A stretch of DNA of 64,000 nucleotides from Sphaerothrix gracilis (lineage in GTDB: Bacteria; Cyanobacteriota; Cyanobacteriia; Phormidesmidales; Phormidesmidaceae), in contig NZ_JASATW010000010.1 of NCBI RefSeq assembly GCF_030405905.1, positions 171,626 to 235,625 of the forward strand, written 5' to 3'. A model generated the notes under the pieces. It ran no database searches and had not been told where the DNA came from. It saw only the letters and a program-made list of their open reading frames with translations. Positions 52,215-60,156 of the stretch are shown here, piece by piece (the first letter of the stretch is position 1; every line of letters begins with the position of its first letter). The position numbers were made by a program, and so were the translations under genes.

Positions 52215-54416
52215 CTAAGGACTGCTAGTTTCAGGAATAGGGCAGCTATTGCGGATTTCGACTGCGGCTGTGTCAGTAGGGGCAATCGCCACCACCTGAC
52301 AGTCTGTCTCAACTTCGGCTGAGCGGACACCTGTGGCGGCAGCGGTGTTTTCTGAGGCGATCGTATTTTCATCATCTGTGGTTTGATCGGCAATATTTTC
52401 TAGTGGAGCAGTCACGGTTTCTAAGTCTCTAACAAATGCGAGATCTCGAAGTGACGTAGACAAGAGACCGTTCTGATTACCAAAAGTAATACCGGACACT
52501 GTACCGCTGACTCCAGCAGGCAAAGTGCCGACATCTATGAGAAGCGGCCCTCGCGTTAAAGAAATAGTGATTTGCGGATTACCAGGCCCATTTTGTCCGA
52601 ATAGAACAGCCGTTTCTGAGCCAATATTCAGCGTTAATGTACCTGTTCCTGTGTTGTTGCGATCAACAACGGCTAAACTGCTATCGAAACTTTGATTACC
52701 AATGTTGCCTGCTCCAGTGGCTCTAAATAGCCCACCTGCCTGAACTGTAATCTGACCGGCGAGATTATCAGCCGAGTTGCCAGCATCGAGGCCGGCAGCT
52801 GCAAGGGTACTAACAGTGATGTCTTCGCCTGCAATAAGAGAAATTGTTTGACCTCTGAGGTTTCCAACCGTGATATTGTTGCCTGCCCGAAAATTAATAG
52901 GGCCGCTGCCGATCCGAACATCATCTGCAAAGATATTGTTACCTGCATCAACTGATAGTCCGAGCCCTGATTGAGAAATGTTGATGGGTACGGCAAAGGT
53001 TACATTGTTATCTGCTTGAAGTTGACCGTCAGTGCTGGTAAGCGTACTCGCAAGATTGTTAGCAAGAATCACTGTTGTGTCTGCAGTGCTACTACCGGAC
53101 GTATCTACTCGAATATTGGGCGGATCAATTAGCAGCGTGCCCACCGTGCCCGCAGGAGCTAGCGTATCAACAGTGCCTGTAAAATCCAGTAGCTGAGCGC
53201 TAGAAACCTCAACAAAGCCACCATCTCCCGATTGCTGTCCGCCCTGAGCGATAGCATGGCCTAAGAAGTGCGTGGCCTCATCTGACCAAACAATGATCCG
53301 TCCGCCGTTGCCGCGTTCTTCAGCACTGGCTAGCAAAGAAGAATTGGTGCTGATCAGGGTTTCTGCGGCATTAGGCAAACTGCCCTGTCCCTGATAGTCA
53401 CCGCCGATTCGCAGCGTGCCGCCGCCGTTTTGACCAGAGGCGTCAAGCGTGGCGTCAACCACTGCAATGCGATCGCCCACCACCGCAATTTGGCCCCCTG
53501 TGGTGCCTGCGGTATCTAAACGGCCTGAAACAATCGTTGTGCCAAGTTCTGCTGCGATCGCCCCTGTCTGATTCACCAGACTGACACTGCCATCCGCATT
53601 CATGCTCAGCCCTGTAGAGCCATTAGCAGATCCGCCTGTCAGCAAAGTGGGTAAGTCGAGCGGCTGAAACGTCGGCACCGCTCCCGGCGTGGTGGCGGGG
53701 AGGGGCGCAACCTCCAAACTCAGCAGCATGGCTGGGTGGCTAAGGCGCACCAAGCTTTCCCCTGGCACTGCCGCCACCAGCAGACTGCCTTCTGCCGCCG
53801 TCAGCGTGCCCGTGTTGGCAACCGTACCGCCGATCAGGGCCAGCGATCGCCCTGGGGCTACCGCTAAGTCGCCTGCATTGGCGATCGCGGCGGGGGCAGC
53901 ACCCGCGAAAATAAAGCCTGTGGGATTGCCTACCAGGGCAGCATAGTTGTTGTCGCCCAGGGTGGTTAAAGCGCGATCGCCAAAGGTCAGACCTGTCGCT
54001 GTTGTGGCTGTAAAGTCACCGCTCAAGTCTAACCGCGCATTGGGACCAAACAGCATACCCGCTGGGTTGAGCAGAAATAGGTTGGCGGTGCTGCCGCTGA
54101 CCTGTAGCAGCCCATCTAGATAAGAAGCTTGTCCCCCCGTGACGCGGCCCACAATATTCCTGACCTCAGCCGGAGAGACAAAATTGGCTACCTGCTCTGC
54201 GCTCAATCCAAACTGCTGAAAGCCATGAAACAGATTCGCCCCATCAGCGGAAGAAACCCCGCCAGTAATCTCAAACTGGTTATTTAACTGCCGCACCTGA
54301 GTTGCAGTGTCTGACTCTGCCACGATTGACTGAGCGAAGCTTGCTTGATGCGTCAATAACAAAGCAGCTCCAACTAGCCCGCTCTGCAAACAGCAGCGGC
54401 CTGAGAGATTTGGCAT
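52215..54416 (-). CDS. Two-partner-secretion (filamentous hemagglutinin N-terminal) protein
   Basis: A 733-residue exoprotein. A signal peptide ends at SFAQS. The TPS domain (about 30-170) has NLFLLNPAGMLFGPNARL, the recognition motif for a TpsB pore. The rest is Gly/Ala/Thr-rich right-handed beta-helix (GDGGFVEVSSAQLLDFTG). The C-terminus has two Cys, in TDCQVVAI and NSCPIPE. It is short for an adhesin, and no TpsB partner is in the window. The CHAT protease gene follows directly, so the two are likely coexpressed; whether the protease acts on this protein is unknown. Confidence 0.88.
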   Translation of the reverse strand: MPNLSGRCCLQSGLVGAALLLTHQASFAQSIVAESDTATQVRQLNNQFEITGGVSSADGANLFHGFQQFGLSAEQVANFVSPAEVRNIVGRVTGGQASYLDGLLQVSGSTANLFLLNPAGMLFGPNARLDLSGDFTATTATGLTFGDRALTTLGDNNYAALVGNPTGFIFAGAAPAAIANAGDLAVAPGRSLALIGGTVANTGTLTAAEGSLLVAAVPGESLVRLSHPAMLLSLEVAPLPATTPGAVPTFQPLDLPTLLTGGSANGSTGLSMNADGSVSLVNQTGAIAAELGTTIVSGRLDTAGTTGGQIAVVGDRIAVVDATLDASGQNGGGTLRIGGDYQGQGSLPNAAETLISTNSSLLASAEERGNGGRIIVWSDEATHFLGHAIAQGGQQSGDGGFVEVSSAQLLDFTGTVDTLAPAGTVGTLLIDPPNIRVDTSGSSTADTTVILANNLASTLTSTDGQLQADNNVTFAVPINISQSGLGLSVDAGNNIFADDVRIGSGPINFRAGNNITVGNLRGQTISLIAGEDITVSTLAAAGLDAGNSADNLAGQITVQAGGLFRATGAGNIGNQSFDSSLAVVDRNNTGTGTLTLNIGSETAVLFGQNGPGNPQITISLTRGPLLIDVGTLPAGVSGTVSGITFGNQNGLLSTSLRDLAFVRDLETVTAPLENIADQTTDDENTIASENTAAATGVRSAEVETDCQVVAIAPTDTAAVEIRNSCPIPETSSP

Positions 54417-54468
54417 CGCCCTAACTCCTAAATGAGTTTACCGAGGTGAATAGATGCCCCCAGGTATC

Positions 54469-55272
54469 TCAAATATTAGAAGATGGTGTCCGCCGCAGAG
54501 ACAGAATGCTCAAAATACTTGACATTAGCAGCACCAAGGCTCCTGTCGGCTCAGGTACGGCAACAGGATTTTCCGTATCCTCTGGAACTTCAATTGGCGT
54601 TGGGACAGGGGGGGTAGGCGGCGAGGGCGGTGTCACAGGGAGAGGTGTTACCGGCGGCTCTGGCGCAGGGGGGGGAACTTGCACAAAGCCCGTACCACCA
54701 GGGACAAAATTAGGCCGTTGGCGAATGAAGAATAGATCAGTCGGGGTTGTATCAGTAATGACATAGCTAAATCTGACAGTTTCACCGGGATTAACAATTC
54801 CGCCAGAGAAATTGATAAAGTCTCGCACATCCGTGACTTCATCAACGCTGCTGAAGCGGCTTGAGGTGAAAGGGCGCAAATTAGCTCGTCCCTGAGCGAA
54901 GGAAAGACCGTCTGCTTCAGGACTAGGGGTGCCAAAAGACTGCTGCAGCTCGAAATCGTAGAACTGCCAGGGAGTCCCTGTACTGTTGGTAACGATTGAA
55001 TCAATCCGAAAACCAAGAATACCAAGATCTGCAAGTCCCCGCACCGCCACTGACAGATCTACATTAGGGCCAAAAACTTCCTGTAATAAAACAGCCCGGC
55101 CATTGCTGACAAAACCGTTGGTCAAACGAAAATCGCCCGCCGATTCGCTAAAGCGCAGTCCACCCACATTGAAAGTGGCCGCTTCAGCCCCAGAGGGCAC
55201 AAAAAATAGAGCACCAGCAGCGATCGCGCCTAGTAAGGGCCGCTGCCAAGCTTTGACAGGTAGAACACTCAT
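54469..55272 (-). CDS. PEP-CTERM exported protein with Pro-rich stalk
   Basis: A 267-residue protein. The signal peptide ends at SGAEAAT. A beta-rich body (about 33-190) is followed by a long Pro/Thr/Val-rich stalk (PPAPEPPVTPLPVTPPSPPT) and the sorting end VAVPEPTGALVLLMSSILSI with LRRTP. It is exported and probably processed by an exosortase. It lies upstream of the TPS/CHAT genes on the same strand, 52 bases away, so it could be the first gene of a three-gene surface operon. The body is not a family I know. Confidence 0.8.
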   Translation of the reverse strand: MSVLPVKAWQRPLLGAIAAGALFFVPSGAEAATFNVGGLRFSESAGDFRLTNGFVSNGRAVLLQEVFGPNVDLSVAVRGLADLGILGFRIDSIVTNSTGTPWQFYDFELQQSFGTPSPEADGLSFAQGRANLRPFTSSRFSSVDEVTDVRDFINFSGGIVNPGETVRFSYVITDTTPTDLFFIRQRPNFVPGGTGFVQVPPPAPEPPVTPLPVTPPSPPTPPVPTPIEVPEDTENPVAVPEPTGALVLLMSSILSILSLRRTPSSNI

Positions 55273-55375
55273 GATTGCTTGGGATAATCAGAAACAGCTT
55301 TGCTTTTGATGACGGCTCAGCGCCGCAATAGTTCGGGGGGGCTATATCTCCATCCTAAGCAGTTTTCCGAGAATC

Positions 55376-55391
55376 GTTCGGGAACCCGTAC
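55376..55391 (+). promoter_or_regulatory. K-box of the groESL promoter
   Basis: GTTCGG-GAAC-CCGTAC matches the K-box pattern GTTCGG-NNAN-CCNNAC, described as a light/heat regulatory element of cyanobacterial groE genes independent of HrcA. It lies 27 bases upstream of the proposed -10 hexamer region and 39 bases before CIRCE. Confidence 0.75.
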
Positions 55392-55402
55392 AGCCGAAAC
55401 TG

Positions 55403-55431
55403 TTGCACTGCAACTGATGACTTCGATAAAT
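55403..55431 (+). promoter_or_regulatory. Proposed sigma70-type promoter of groESL
   Basis: TTGCAC (55403-55408) and GATAAA (55425-55430) with a 16-base spacer, placed right before CIRCE so that transcription would begin inside the operator. This is a reading by eye, not tested. Confidence 0.55.
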
Positions 55432-55457
55432 TAGCACTCAGGAAGCGAGAGTGCTAA
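55431..55457 (+). promoter_or_regulatory. CIRCE operator (HrcA binding site)
   Basis: TTAGCACTC-N9-GAGTGCTAA, a perfect match to the consensus. HrcA binds it and represses groESL until heat shock. It lies about 150 bases before the groES start, so the leader is fairly long. Confidence 0.97.
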
Positions 55458-55608
55458 TTTCCTGTTCTAAACGCGCTATATTTTTGAGGTCGCCTTAACG
55501 GATGTCACTATCCGAGTCGGCGATATTTCAGTGCGTCAAGACAGATTGGCAAAGCTTATCTATCTTCCCATCCCCAATCGTTGAATTTTTAGAGTCTGGA
55601 GAGTTTCT

Positions 55609-55920
55609 ATGGCAGCTGTATCTCTAAGTGTGTCTAGCGTTAAGCCTCTAGGCGATCGCGTCCTCATCAAAGTGAGCGCTTCTGAGGAAAAAACCGCTGG
55701 TGGTATTTTGCTACCAGACACGGCCAAAGAGAAGCCTCAAGTCGGCGAGATCTCCGCAGTAGGCCCTGGTAAGCGCAGCGAAGACGGCACCCGTCAAGAA
55801 CTGGAAGTCAAAGTTGGCGACAAAGTTCTCTATTCCAAGTATGCAGGCACCGAAATCAAGCTTGGCAGTGATGAGTGCATCCTGCTGTCCGAAAAAGACA
55901 TCCTGGCAGTTTTAGCATAA
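55609..55920 (+). CDS. groES: Co-chaperonin GroES
   Basis: A 103-residue GroES. It starts VKPLGDRVLIKVSASEEKTA and has the mobile loop EEKTAGGILLPDTAKEKPQV that docks on GroEL, and ends KDILAVL. It forms the heptameric lid of the chaperonin. A GGAG lies nine bases before the ATG. It is the first gene of the operon under CIRCE and the K-box, 62 bases before groEL. Confidence 0.97.
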   Translation: MAAVSLSVSSVKPLGDRVLIKVSASEEKTAGGILLPDTAKEKPQVGEISAVGPGKRSEDGTRQELEVKVGDKVLYSKYAGTEIKLGSDECILLSEKDILAVLA

Positions 55921-55982
55921 GCCACTGTTCTAGCAGTTAATCCCAAGCTCCGTCACTCAACACGCAAACTACCGAGGAATAT

Positions 55983-57617
55983 ATGGCTAAACGCATCATA
56001 TACAACGAAAATGCTCGTCGCGCCCTAGAGAAGGGCATGGATATTCTGGCTGAGTCCGTAGCTGTCACCCTGGGGCCAAAGGGCCGCAACGTCGTTCTAG
56101 AAAAGAAATTTGGTGCGCCTCAAATCGTCAATGACGGCGTCACCATTGCTAAAGAAATTGAGCTAGAAGACAACATTGAGAACACAGGGGTTTCCCTGAT
56201 TCGTCAGGCAGCTTCTAAAACCAATGATGCTGCTGGTGACGGTACCACGACTGCGACAGTCCTAGCCCACGCCATTGTTAAAGAAGGTCTGCGCAACGTC
56301 GCTGCCGGTGCTAACCCCATTGCCCTGAAGCGCGGTATCGACAAAGCCGCTACCTATCTGGTAGACAAAATTGCCGAGCACGCTCGCCCGGTAGCCGATT
56401 CCACGGGTATTGCTCAGGTGGGATCTATCTCAGCCGGTAACGACGAAGAAGTCGGCCAGATGATTGCTGAGGCGATGGATAAAGTCGGTCGGGAAGGGGT
56501 TATCTCCCTGGAAGAAGGCAAGTCCATGACCACTGAACTAGAGGTCACGGAAGGGATGCGCTTCGACAAGGGCTACATCTCGCCCTACTTCGCTACCGAT
56601 ACCGAGCGCATGGAAGCGATCTTGGATGAGCCTATCATTCTGATCACCGACAAGAAAATTACCCTAGTTCAGGACTTGGTACCTGTGCTGGAGCAGGTGG
56701 CCCGTGCTGGTCGTCCGCTGCTCATCATTGCTGAAGACATCGAGAAAGAGGCCCTAGCCACCCTCGTAGTTAACCGTCTACGCGGCGTCATCAACGTGGC
56801 GGCTGTGAAGGCCCCTGGCTTCGGCGATCGCCGTAAAGCCATGCTAGAGGACATTGCCGTACTCACGGGTGGTCAGGTCATTAGCGAAGACACGGGTCTA
56901 AAGCTAGAGAACACCAAGATGGACATGCTGGGCAAAGCGCGTCGCATCACTTTGACCAAAGACAACACCACCATCGTGGCCGAAGGCAACGAGGCTGGCG
57001 TCAAGGCCCGCTGTGAGCAAATCCGCCGTCAGATTGAAGAGAGCGATTCTTCCTACGACCAAGAGAAGCTACAGGAGCGTTTGGCCAAGCTTTCCGGGGG
57101 TGTGGCTGTGATTAAAGTCGGAGCCGCAACCGAAACCGAGATGAAAGATCGCAAGCTGCGGTTGGAAGATGCTATCAACGCCACCAAGGCAGCCGTTGAA
57201 GAAGGTATCGTTCCTGGTGGAGGTACCACGCTAGCTCACCTAGCGCCCAACCTCGAAGAGTGGGCTAACAGCAACCTAGTCGATGAGGCACTGACAGGGG
57301 CACTGATCGTCATGCGCGCCCTGACCGCGCCGCTGAAGCGGATTGCTGAAAACGCCGGTCAAAACGGAGCCGTGATTGCAGAGCGGGTCAAAGAGAAGGA
57401 CTTCAACGTTGGCTACAATGCAGCAACCAATGAGTTTGCTGACATGTTTGAGGCTGGCATTGTCGATCCGGCTAAGGTAACTCGTTCGGCGCTGCAAAAT
57501 GCCGCTTCAATCGCCGGTATGGTGCTGACAACTGAGTGCATCATTGTCGATAAGCCGGAGCCTAAGGATGGCGCTGCCGCGGGCGCGGGCGCGGGCATGG
57601 GTGACTTCGACTACTAA
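55983..57617 (+). CDS. groEL: Chaperonin GroEL (GroEL1 type)
   Basis: A 544-residue chaperonin. Conserved parts include the ATP site GPKGRNVVLEKKFG, DGTTTATVLAHAIV and the apical segment ISPYFATDTERMEA. The C-terminus is Ala/Gly-rich and ends GMGDFDY rather than a run of GGM repeats. Linked to groES, it is the GroEL1 of cyanobacteria; a second, monocistronic groEL2 is expected elsewhere. It folds proteins, including Rubisco, in the cytosol. A HIP1-built terminator follows 75 bases downstream. Confidence 0.97.
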   Translation: MAKRIIYNENARRALEKGMDILAESVAVTLGPKGRNVVLEKKFGAPQIVNDGVTIAKEIELEDNIENTGVSLIRQAASKTNDAAGDGTTTATVLAHAIVKEGLRNVAAGANPIALKRGIDKAATYLVDKIAEHARPVADSTGIAQVGSISAGNDEEVGQMIAEAMDKVGREGVISLEEGKSMTTELEVTEGMRFDKGYISPYFATDTERMEAILDEPIILITDKKITLVQDLVPVLEQVARAGRPLLIIAEDIEKEALATLVVNRLRGVINVAAVKAPGFGDRRKAMLEDIAVLTGGQVISEDTGLKLENTKMDMLGKARRITLTKDNTTIVAEGNEAGVKARCEQIRRQIEESDSSYDQEKLQERLAKLSGGVAVIKVGAATETEMKDRKLRLEDAINATKAAVEEGIVPGGGTTLAHLAPNLEEWANSNLVDEALTGALIVMRALTAPLKRIAENAGQNGAVIAERVKEKDFNVGYNAATNEFADMFEAGIVDPAKVTRSALQNAASIAGMVLTTECIIVDKPEPKDGAAAGAGAGMGDFDY

Positions 57618-57939
57618 GAAGTTGTCTATAGACACATCCTGGTAAGAGTTTGGCCATGCCAGATTCTCCCCGGTTCTAAGATGTGGTTAAGAGCGATCGC
57701 CCAAGCGGCGATCGCTTTTTGGATCAAAAATTATTGCAGCCGAGCCATCTACAAACGTTAGGATTTGAGGCATAGCCGCCGTCTTGACGCGATCAGGAGA
57801 CTCACTTTCAAAGGCTGTATCCGGCGGCGGCAGTCGAAAGCTGGCTGCAGCAGGCTGGCTTTGTCGTCACTGTAACTGTCTGCTATGGGGCGTTTGAGCG
57901 ATCGCCCAACCCCTCAGCTTTTTTGGCCTGCAAACCCCG
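57618..57939. other. Spacer after groESL
   Basis: About 320 bases. It holds the terminator at 57692-57720. The remainder to the DUF924 start has one HIP1 site just before the gene (57899) and no convincing frame or RNA gene. Confidence 0.55.
57692..57720 (+). terminator. Rho-independent terminator of groESL, built from two HIP1 sites
   Basis: AGCGATCGCC and GGCGATCGCT form a 10-bp stem over a five-base loop (CAAGC), followed by TTTT. Each arm contains one HIP1 octamer. Confidence 0.85.
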
Positions 57940-58530
57940 ATGACGTCACAAACTGCCCAGCATATTCTCAATTTTTGGTTTGGCAATCCGGCTGCGCCTG
58001 CAACCGAATATGGGCAGCAGCGCGACATTTGGTTCAAGAAGAACCAGGCGTTTGATCAGCAGGTACGCCAGCAGTTTTTGGCAGTTTATGAGCAGGCCAG
58101 ACAGGGCGCTGATGCAGACTGGACGCAGACGCCTAGAGGGGCGCTGGCGCTGACGGTGCTGCTCGATCAGTTTCCCCGCAATATGTTTCGCGGCACGCCG
58201 CAGAGCTTTGCCACGGACGGGCAGGCGCTGGCGATCGCCCAGTCAGCAGTCGCCCAGGGGCGCGATCGCTTCCTCCTGCCGGTCGAGCGCCTATTTTTCT
58301 ACCTGCCATTTGAACACAGCGAAAACATAGCCCATCAAAACCAAGCAGTAGCGCTGTTTGAGGCTTTGGTTCAGGCAGCGCCCGAGCTCCAGTCGACCCT
58401 CGACTATGCCTACCGTCACCGAGACGTGATTGCCCGCTTTGGCCGCTTTCCCCACCGCAACGCGATTCTAGGCCGAGAAAGCACTCCAGAGGAAGAGGCG
58501 TTTTTGCAACAGCCCGGTTCCCGGTTTTAA
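57940..58530 (+). CDS. DUF924 family protein
   Basis: A 196-residue, all-helical protein. The conserved family blocks are ILNFWFGNPA, ALTVLLDQFPRNMFRGTPQS, FFYLPFEHSENIAHQ and RFGRFPHRNAILGR. DUF924 is widespread and has a TPR-like fold; its role is unknown, although His and Asp residues cluster in a way that suggests a ligand site. It is convergent with the aldo/keto reductase gene, the two overlapping by four bases at their stops. Confidence 0.88.
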   Translation: MTSQTAQHILNFWFGNPAAPATEYGQQRDIWFKKNQAFDQQVRQQFLAVYEQARQGADADWTQTPRGALALTVLLDQFPRNMFRGTPQSFATDGQALAIAQSAVAQGRDRFLLPVERLFFYLPFEHSENIAHQNQAVALFEALVQAAPELQSTLDYAYRHRDVIARFGRFPHRNAILGRESTPEEEAFLQQPGSRF

Positions 58531-59510
58531 GTCCAAGCGTGATAAAAAGTCATTTCCTGCCAGCTATTGACGGTGCGCTGGGCGATCGCCGTCATCGCGG
58601 CTTCGTCTAGGGGTTTAAACTGGCGAGCGGCCATTATGTTCTGCTCTAGCTGAGCGACATCCTCAGCCGCCACGGTGCAGGCATGAACCCCCGGTACCGA
58701 AAGGCTGTATCCCAGCGCCTGCTCGAAGCTGTCTAGCAGCCCCGGTTGCAGCAGTCGCCCATAGGCTGGCACTTTCATGGCAATAACGCCAATATTCTGC
58801 TCGCGCGCCACGGGCATGACGGTGGCAATGAAGGACTCAGGATGATGCACTTCTGCCGCATTCACCGGAATGAGAGTCGCGTCAAAACGGTAGCGGCGCA
58901 GACCCTCAGTAATCACTGCCGGATCGTGATGTCCGGTAATTCCAGCTAGGCGAATAATCCCCTGTGCTTTGGCTTCTTCCACCGCCTGAATCGCCCCCTG
59001 GGGGCCAAAAATAGCCTCATTTTCCTCCGGCAGCGAGACGTGATGTAGCTGCCACAGGTCTAAGTAATCGGTGTGCAAGCGCTGCAGCGATCGCTCTAGC
59101 TGCCGCCAAGCCCCATCGCGATCGCGGGCGGCAGTCTTGCTGGCAATAAACAGCTGCTCGCGGAAAGGTGGCAGAACCCGTCCCAGATTCTCCTCGCTGG
59201 GGCCATAGCTGGCAGCGGTATCAAAGTAGCGAATGCCTAGCTGCAGGGCACCCTCAATCAGAGCCTGGGCCTCTGGCTCTTTGCCATTTTGCGACAGGGG
59301 GGTCTGCCCCGCTCCGCCTAAGCCAAAAATTGGCCACGGCGTGCCGCTGCGACCCAGGGCGCGGGTAGGAACTGGCTCGCCTGCAGCTAAATCCGGCTCG
59401 GACTGGGGCGCGGGGCGACTGCCCTGTCCCAAAACGCGGCTACCGACAATTCCCCCGGCCACCACGGCGCTGGTGACAATGAAGTTCCGTCGCGTGCTTT
59501 TATTGGTCAT
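58527..59510 (-). CDS. Tat-exported aldo/keto reductase
   Basis: A 327-residue oxidoreductase with a twin-arginine lead (TRRNFIVTSAVVAGGIVGS), so it is predicted to be exported folded to the periplasm. The AKR barrel has the catalytic set: Asp/Tyr in YFDTAASYGPSEENLG, Lys in FIASKTAA and His in LWQLHHVS. NAD(P)H-dependent AKRs are normally cytosolic, so a secreted one needs its cofactor loaded before export or a non-reductase role. The substrate is unknown. It converges on the DUF924 gene. Confidence 0.87.
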   Translation of the reverse strand: MTNKSTRRNFIVTSAVVAGGIVGSRVLGQGSRPAPQSEPDLAAGEPVPTRALGRSGTPWPIFGLGGAGQTPLSQNGKEPEAQALIEGALQLGIRYFDTAASYGPSEENLGRVLPPFREQLFIASKTAARDRDGAWRQLERSLQRLHTDYLDLWQLHHVSLPEENEAIFGPQGAIQAVEEAKAQGIIRLAGITGHHDPAVITEGLRRYRFDATLIPVNAAEVHHPESFIATVMPVAREQNIGVIAMKVPAYGRLLQPGLLDSFEQALGYSLSVPGVHACTVAAEDVAQLEQNIMAARQFKPLDEAAMTAIAQRTVNSWQEMTFYHAWT

Positions 59511-59641
59511 GCTTCTCTGGCCTTGCGATCGCCAATTGCTTACATTCTAAAGCGATCGCTCAAGAGCAAAGGCTGCCATCGCCGATGCCCCATCTGTGGG
59601 CTAGGCTAGGATGAAATTAGGGTACTCAGACAGACTGATCC

Positions 59642-59944
59642 ATGACGGTTGTCGCCTTCATTATTTTTCTGGGAATTTCTCCGGCCTTGATCTCGCTGCT
59701 GGTGGGGCGGCGGGCCGGACAGCAAACCCAGCAGCAGCTTGCCTTAGCAATGGAAGCTGCCGCCAACCGGGGGCTACGCGCCTTAGCCGAACGCAACCGC
59801 GATCGCCACTATGTAGAAGGACTCGGCCACATGGTGGGCGACATTACCTGTCAGTTCAATGCGCGATCGCCCTATCTGCGCTGCGCCGTCAATCCCCTAG
59901 GACCTTGCGAAACCTGCCAGTATTACCAGTCGAAGCCAATTTGA
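59642..59944 (+). CDS. Small membrane protein with a four-Cys motif (DUF6464-like)
   Basis: A 100-residue protein. One N-terminal helix (VVAFIIFLGISPALISLLVG) is followed by an Ala/Gln-rich helix and a C-terminal Cys cluster: ITCQFNARSPYLRCAVNP and GPCETCQYY (C..C, C..C). The pattern FNARSPYLRCAVNP recalls the cyanobacterial DUF6464 family. The Cys set could bind zinc or an Fe-S cluster; which is not known. Overlapping frames on the same strand are shadows. It has its own likely promoter and is not in an evident operon. Confidence 0.75.
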   Translation: MTVVAFIIFLGISPALISLLVGRRAGQQTQQQLALAMEAAANRGLRALAERNRDRHYVEGLGHMVGDITCQFNARSPYLRCAVNPLGPCETCQYYQSKPI

Positions 59945-60156
59945 GGTGTACCCAGCCAGCGGCGATCGCCGCCTGTTAGGTTTTCGCCCTCGCGCTCTGC
60001 CTTTGGCTACATTACGTTCTGCAAACTTAATTTAATCAAAGTTAAAGATAGAGCTGTCTCAATCCCAGAAGAGCAAGGAATGCGACACTCTAAAAAGAGC
60101 AGAGCTTTATAAGTTTTTAAGTATTGCTACAAACTATTCGCTCCCACCAGGCTGCT

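Noticed and set aside
49725..54416. A CRISPR-associated (Craspase-like) CHAT system
   Set aside because: No cas gene or array is nearby; the CHAT protein carries TPRs and a hydrophobic N-terminus and follows a TPS gene instead.
59611..59979. A 122-residue open frame on the plus strand overlapping the small four-Cys protein
   Set aside because: Composition is not protein-like and the overlapping frame (59642-59944) has a clear helix and Cys pattern; this is a shadow.
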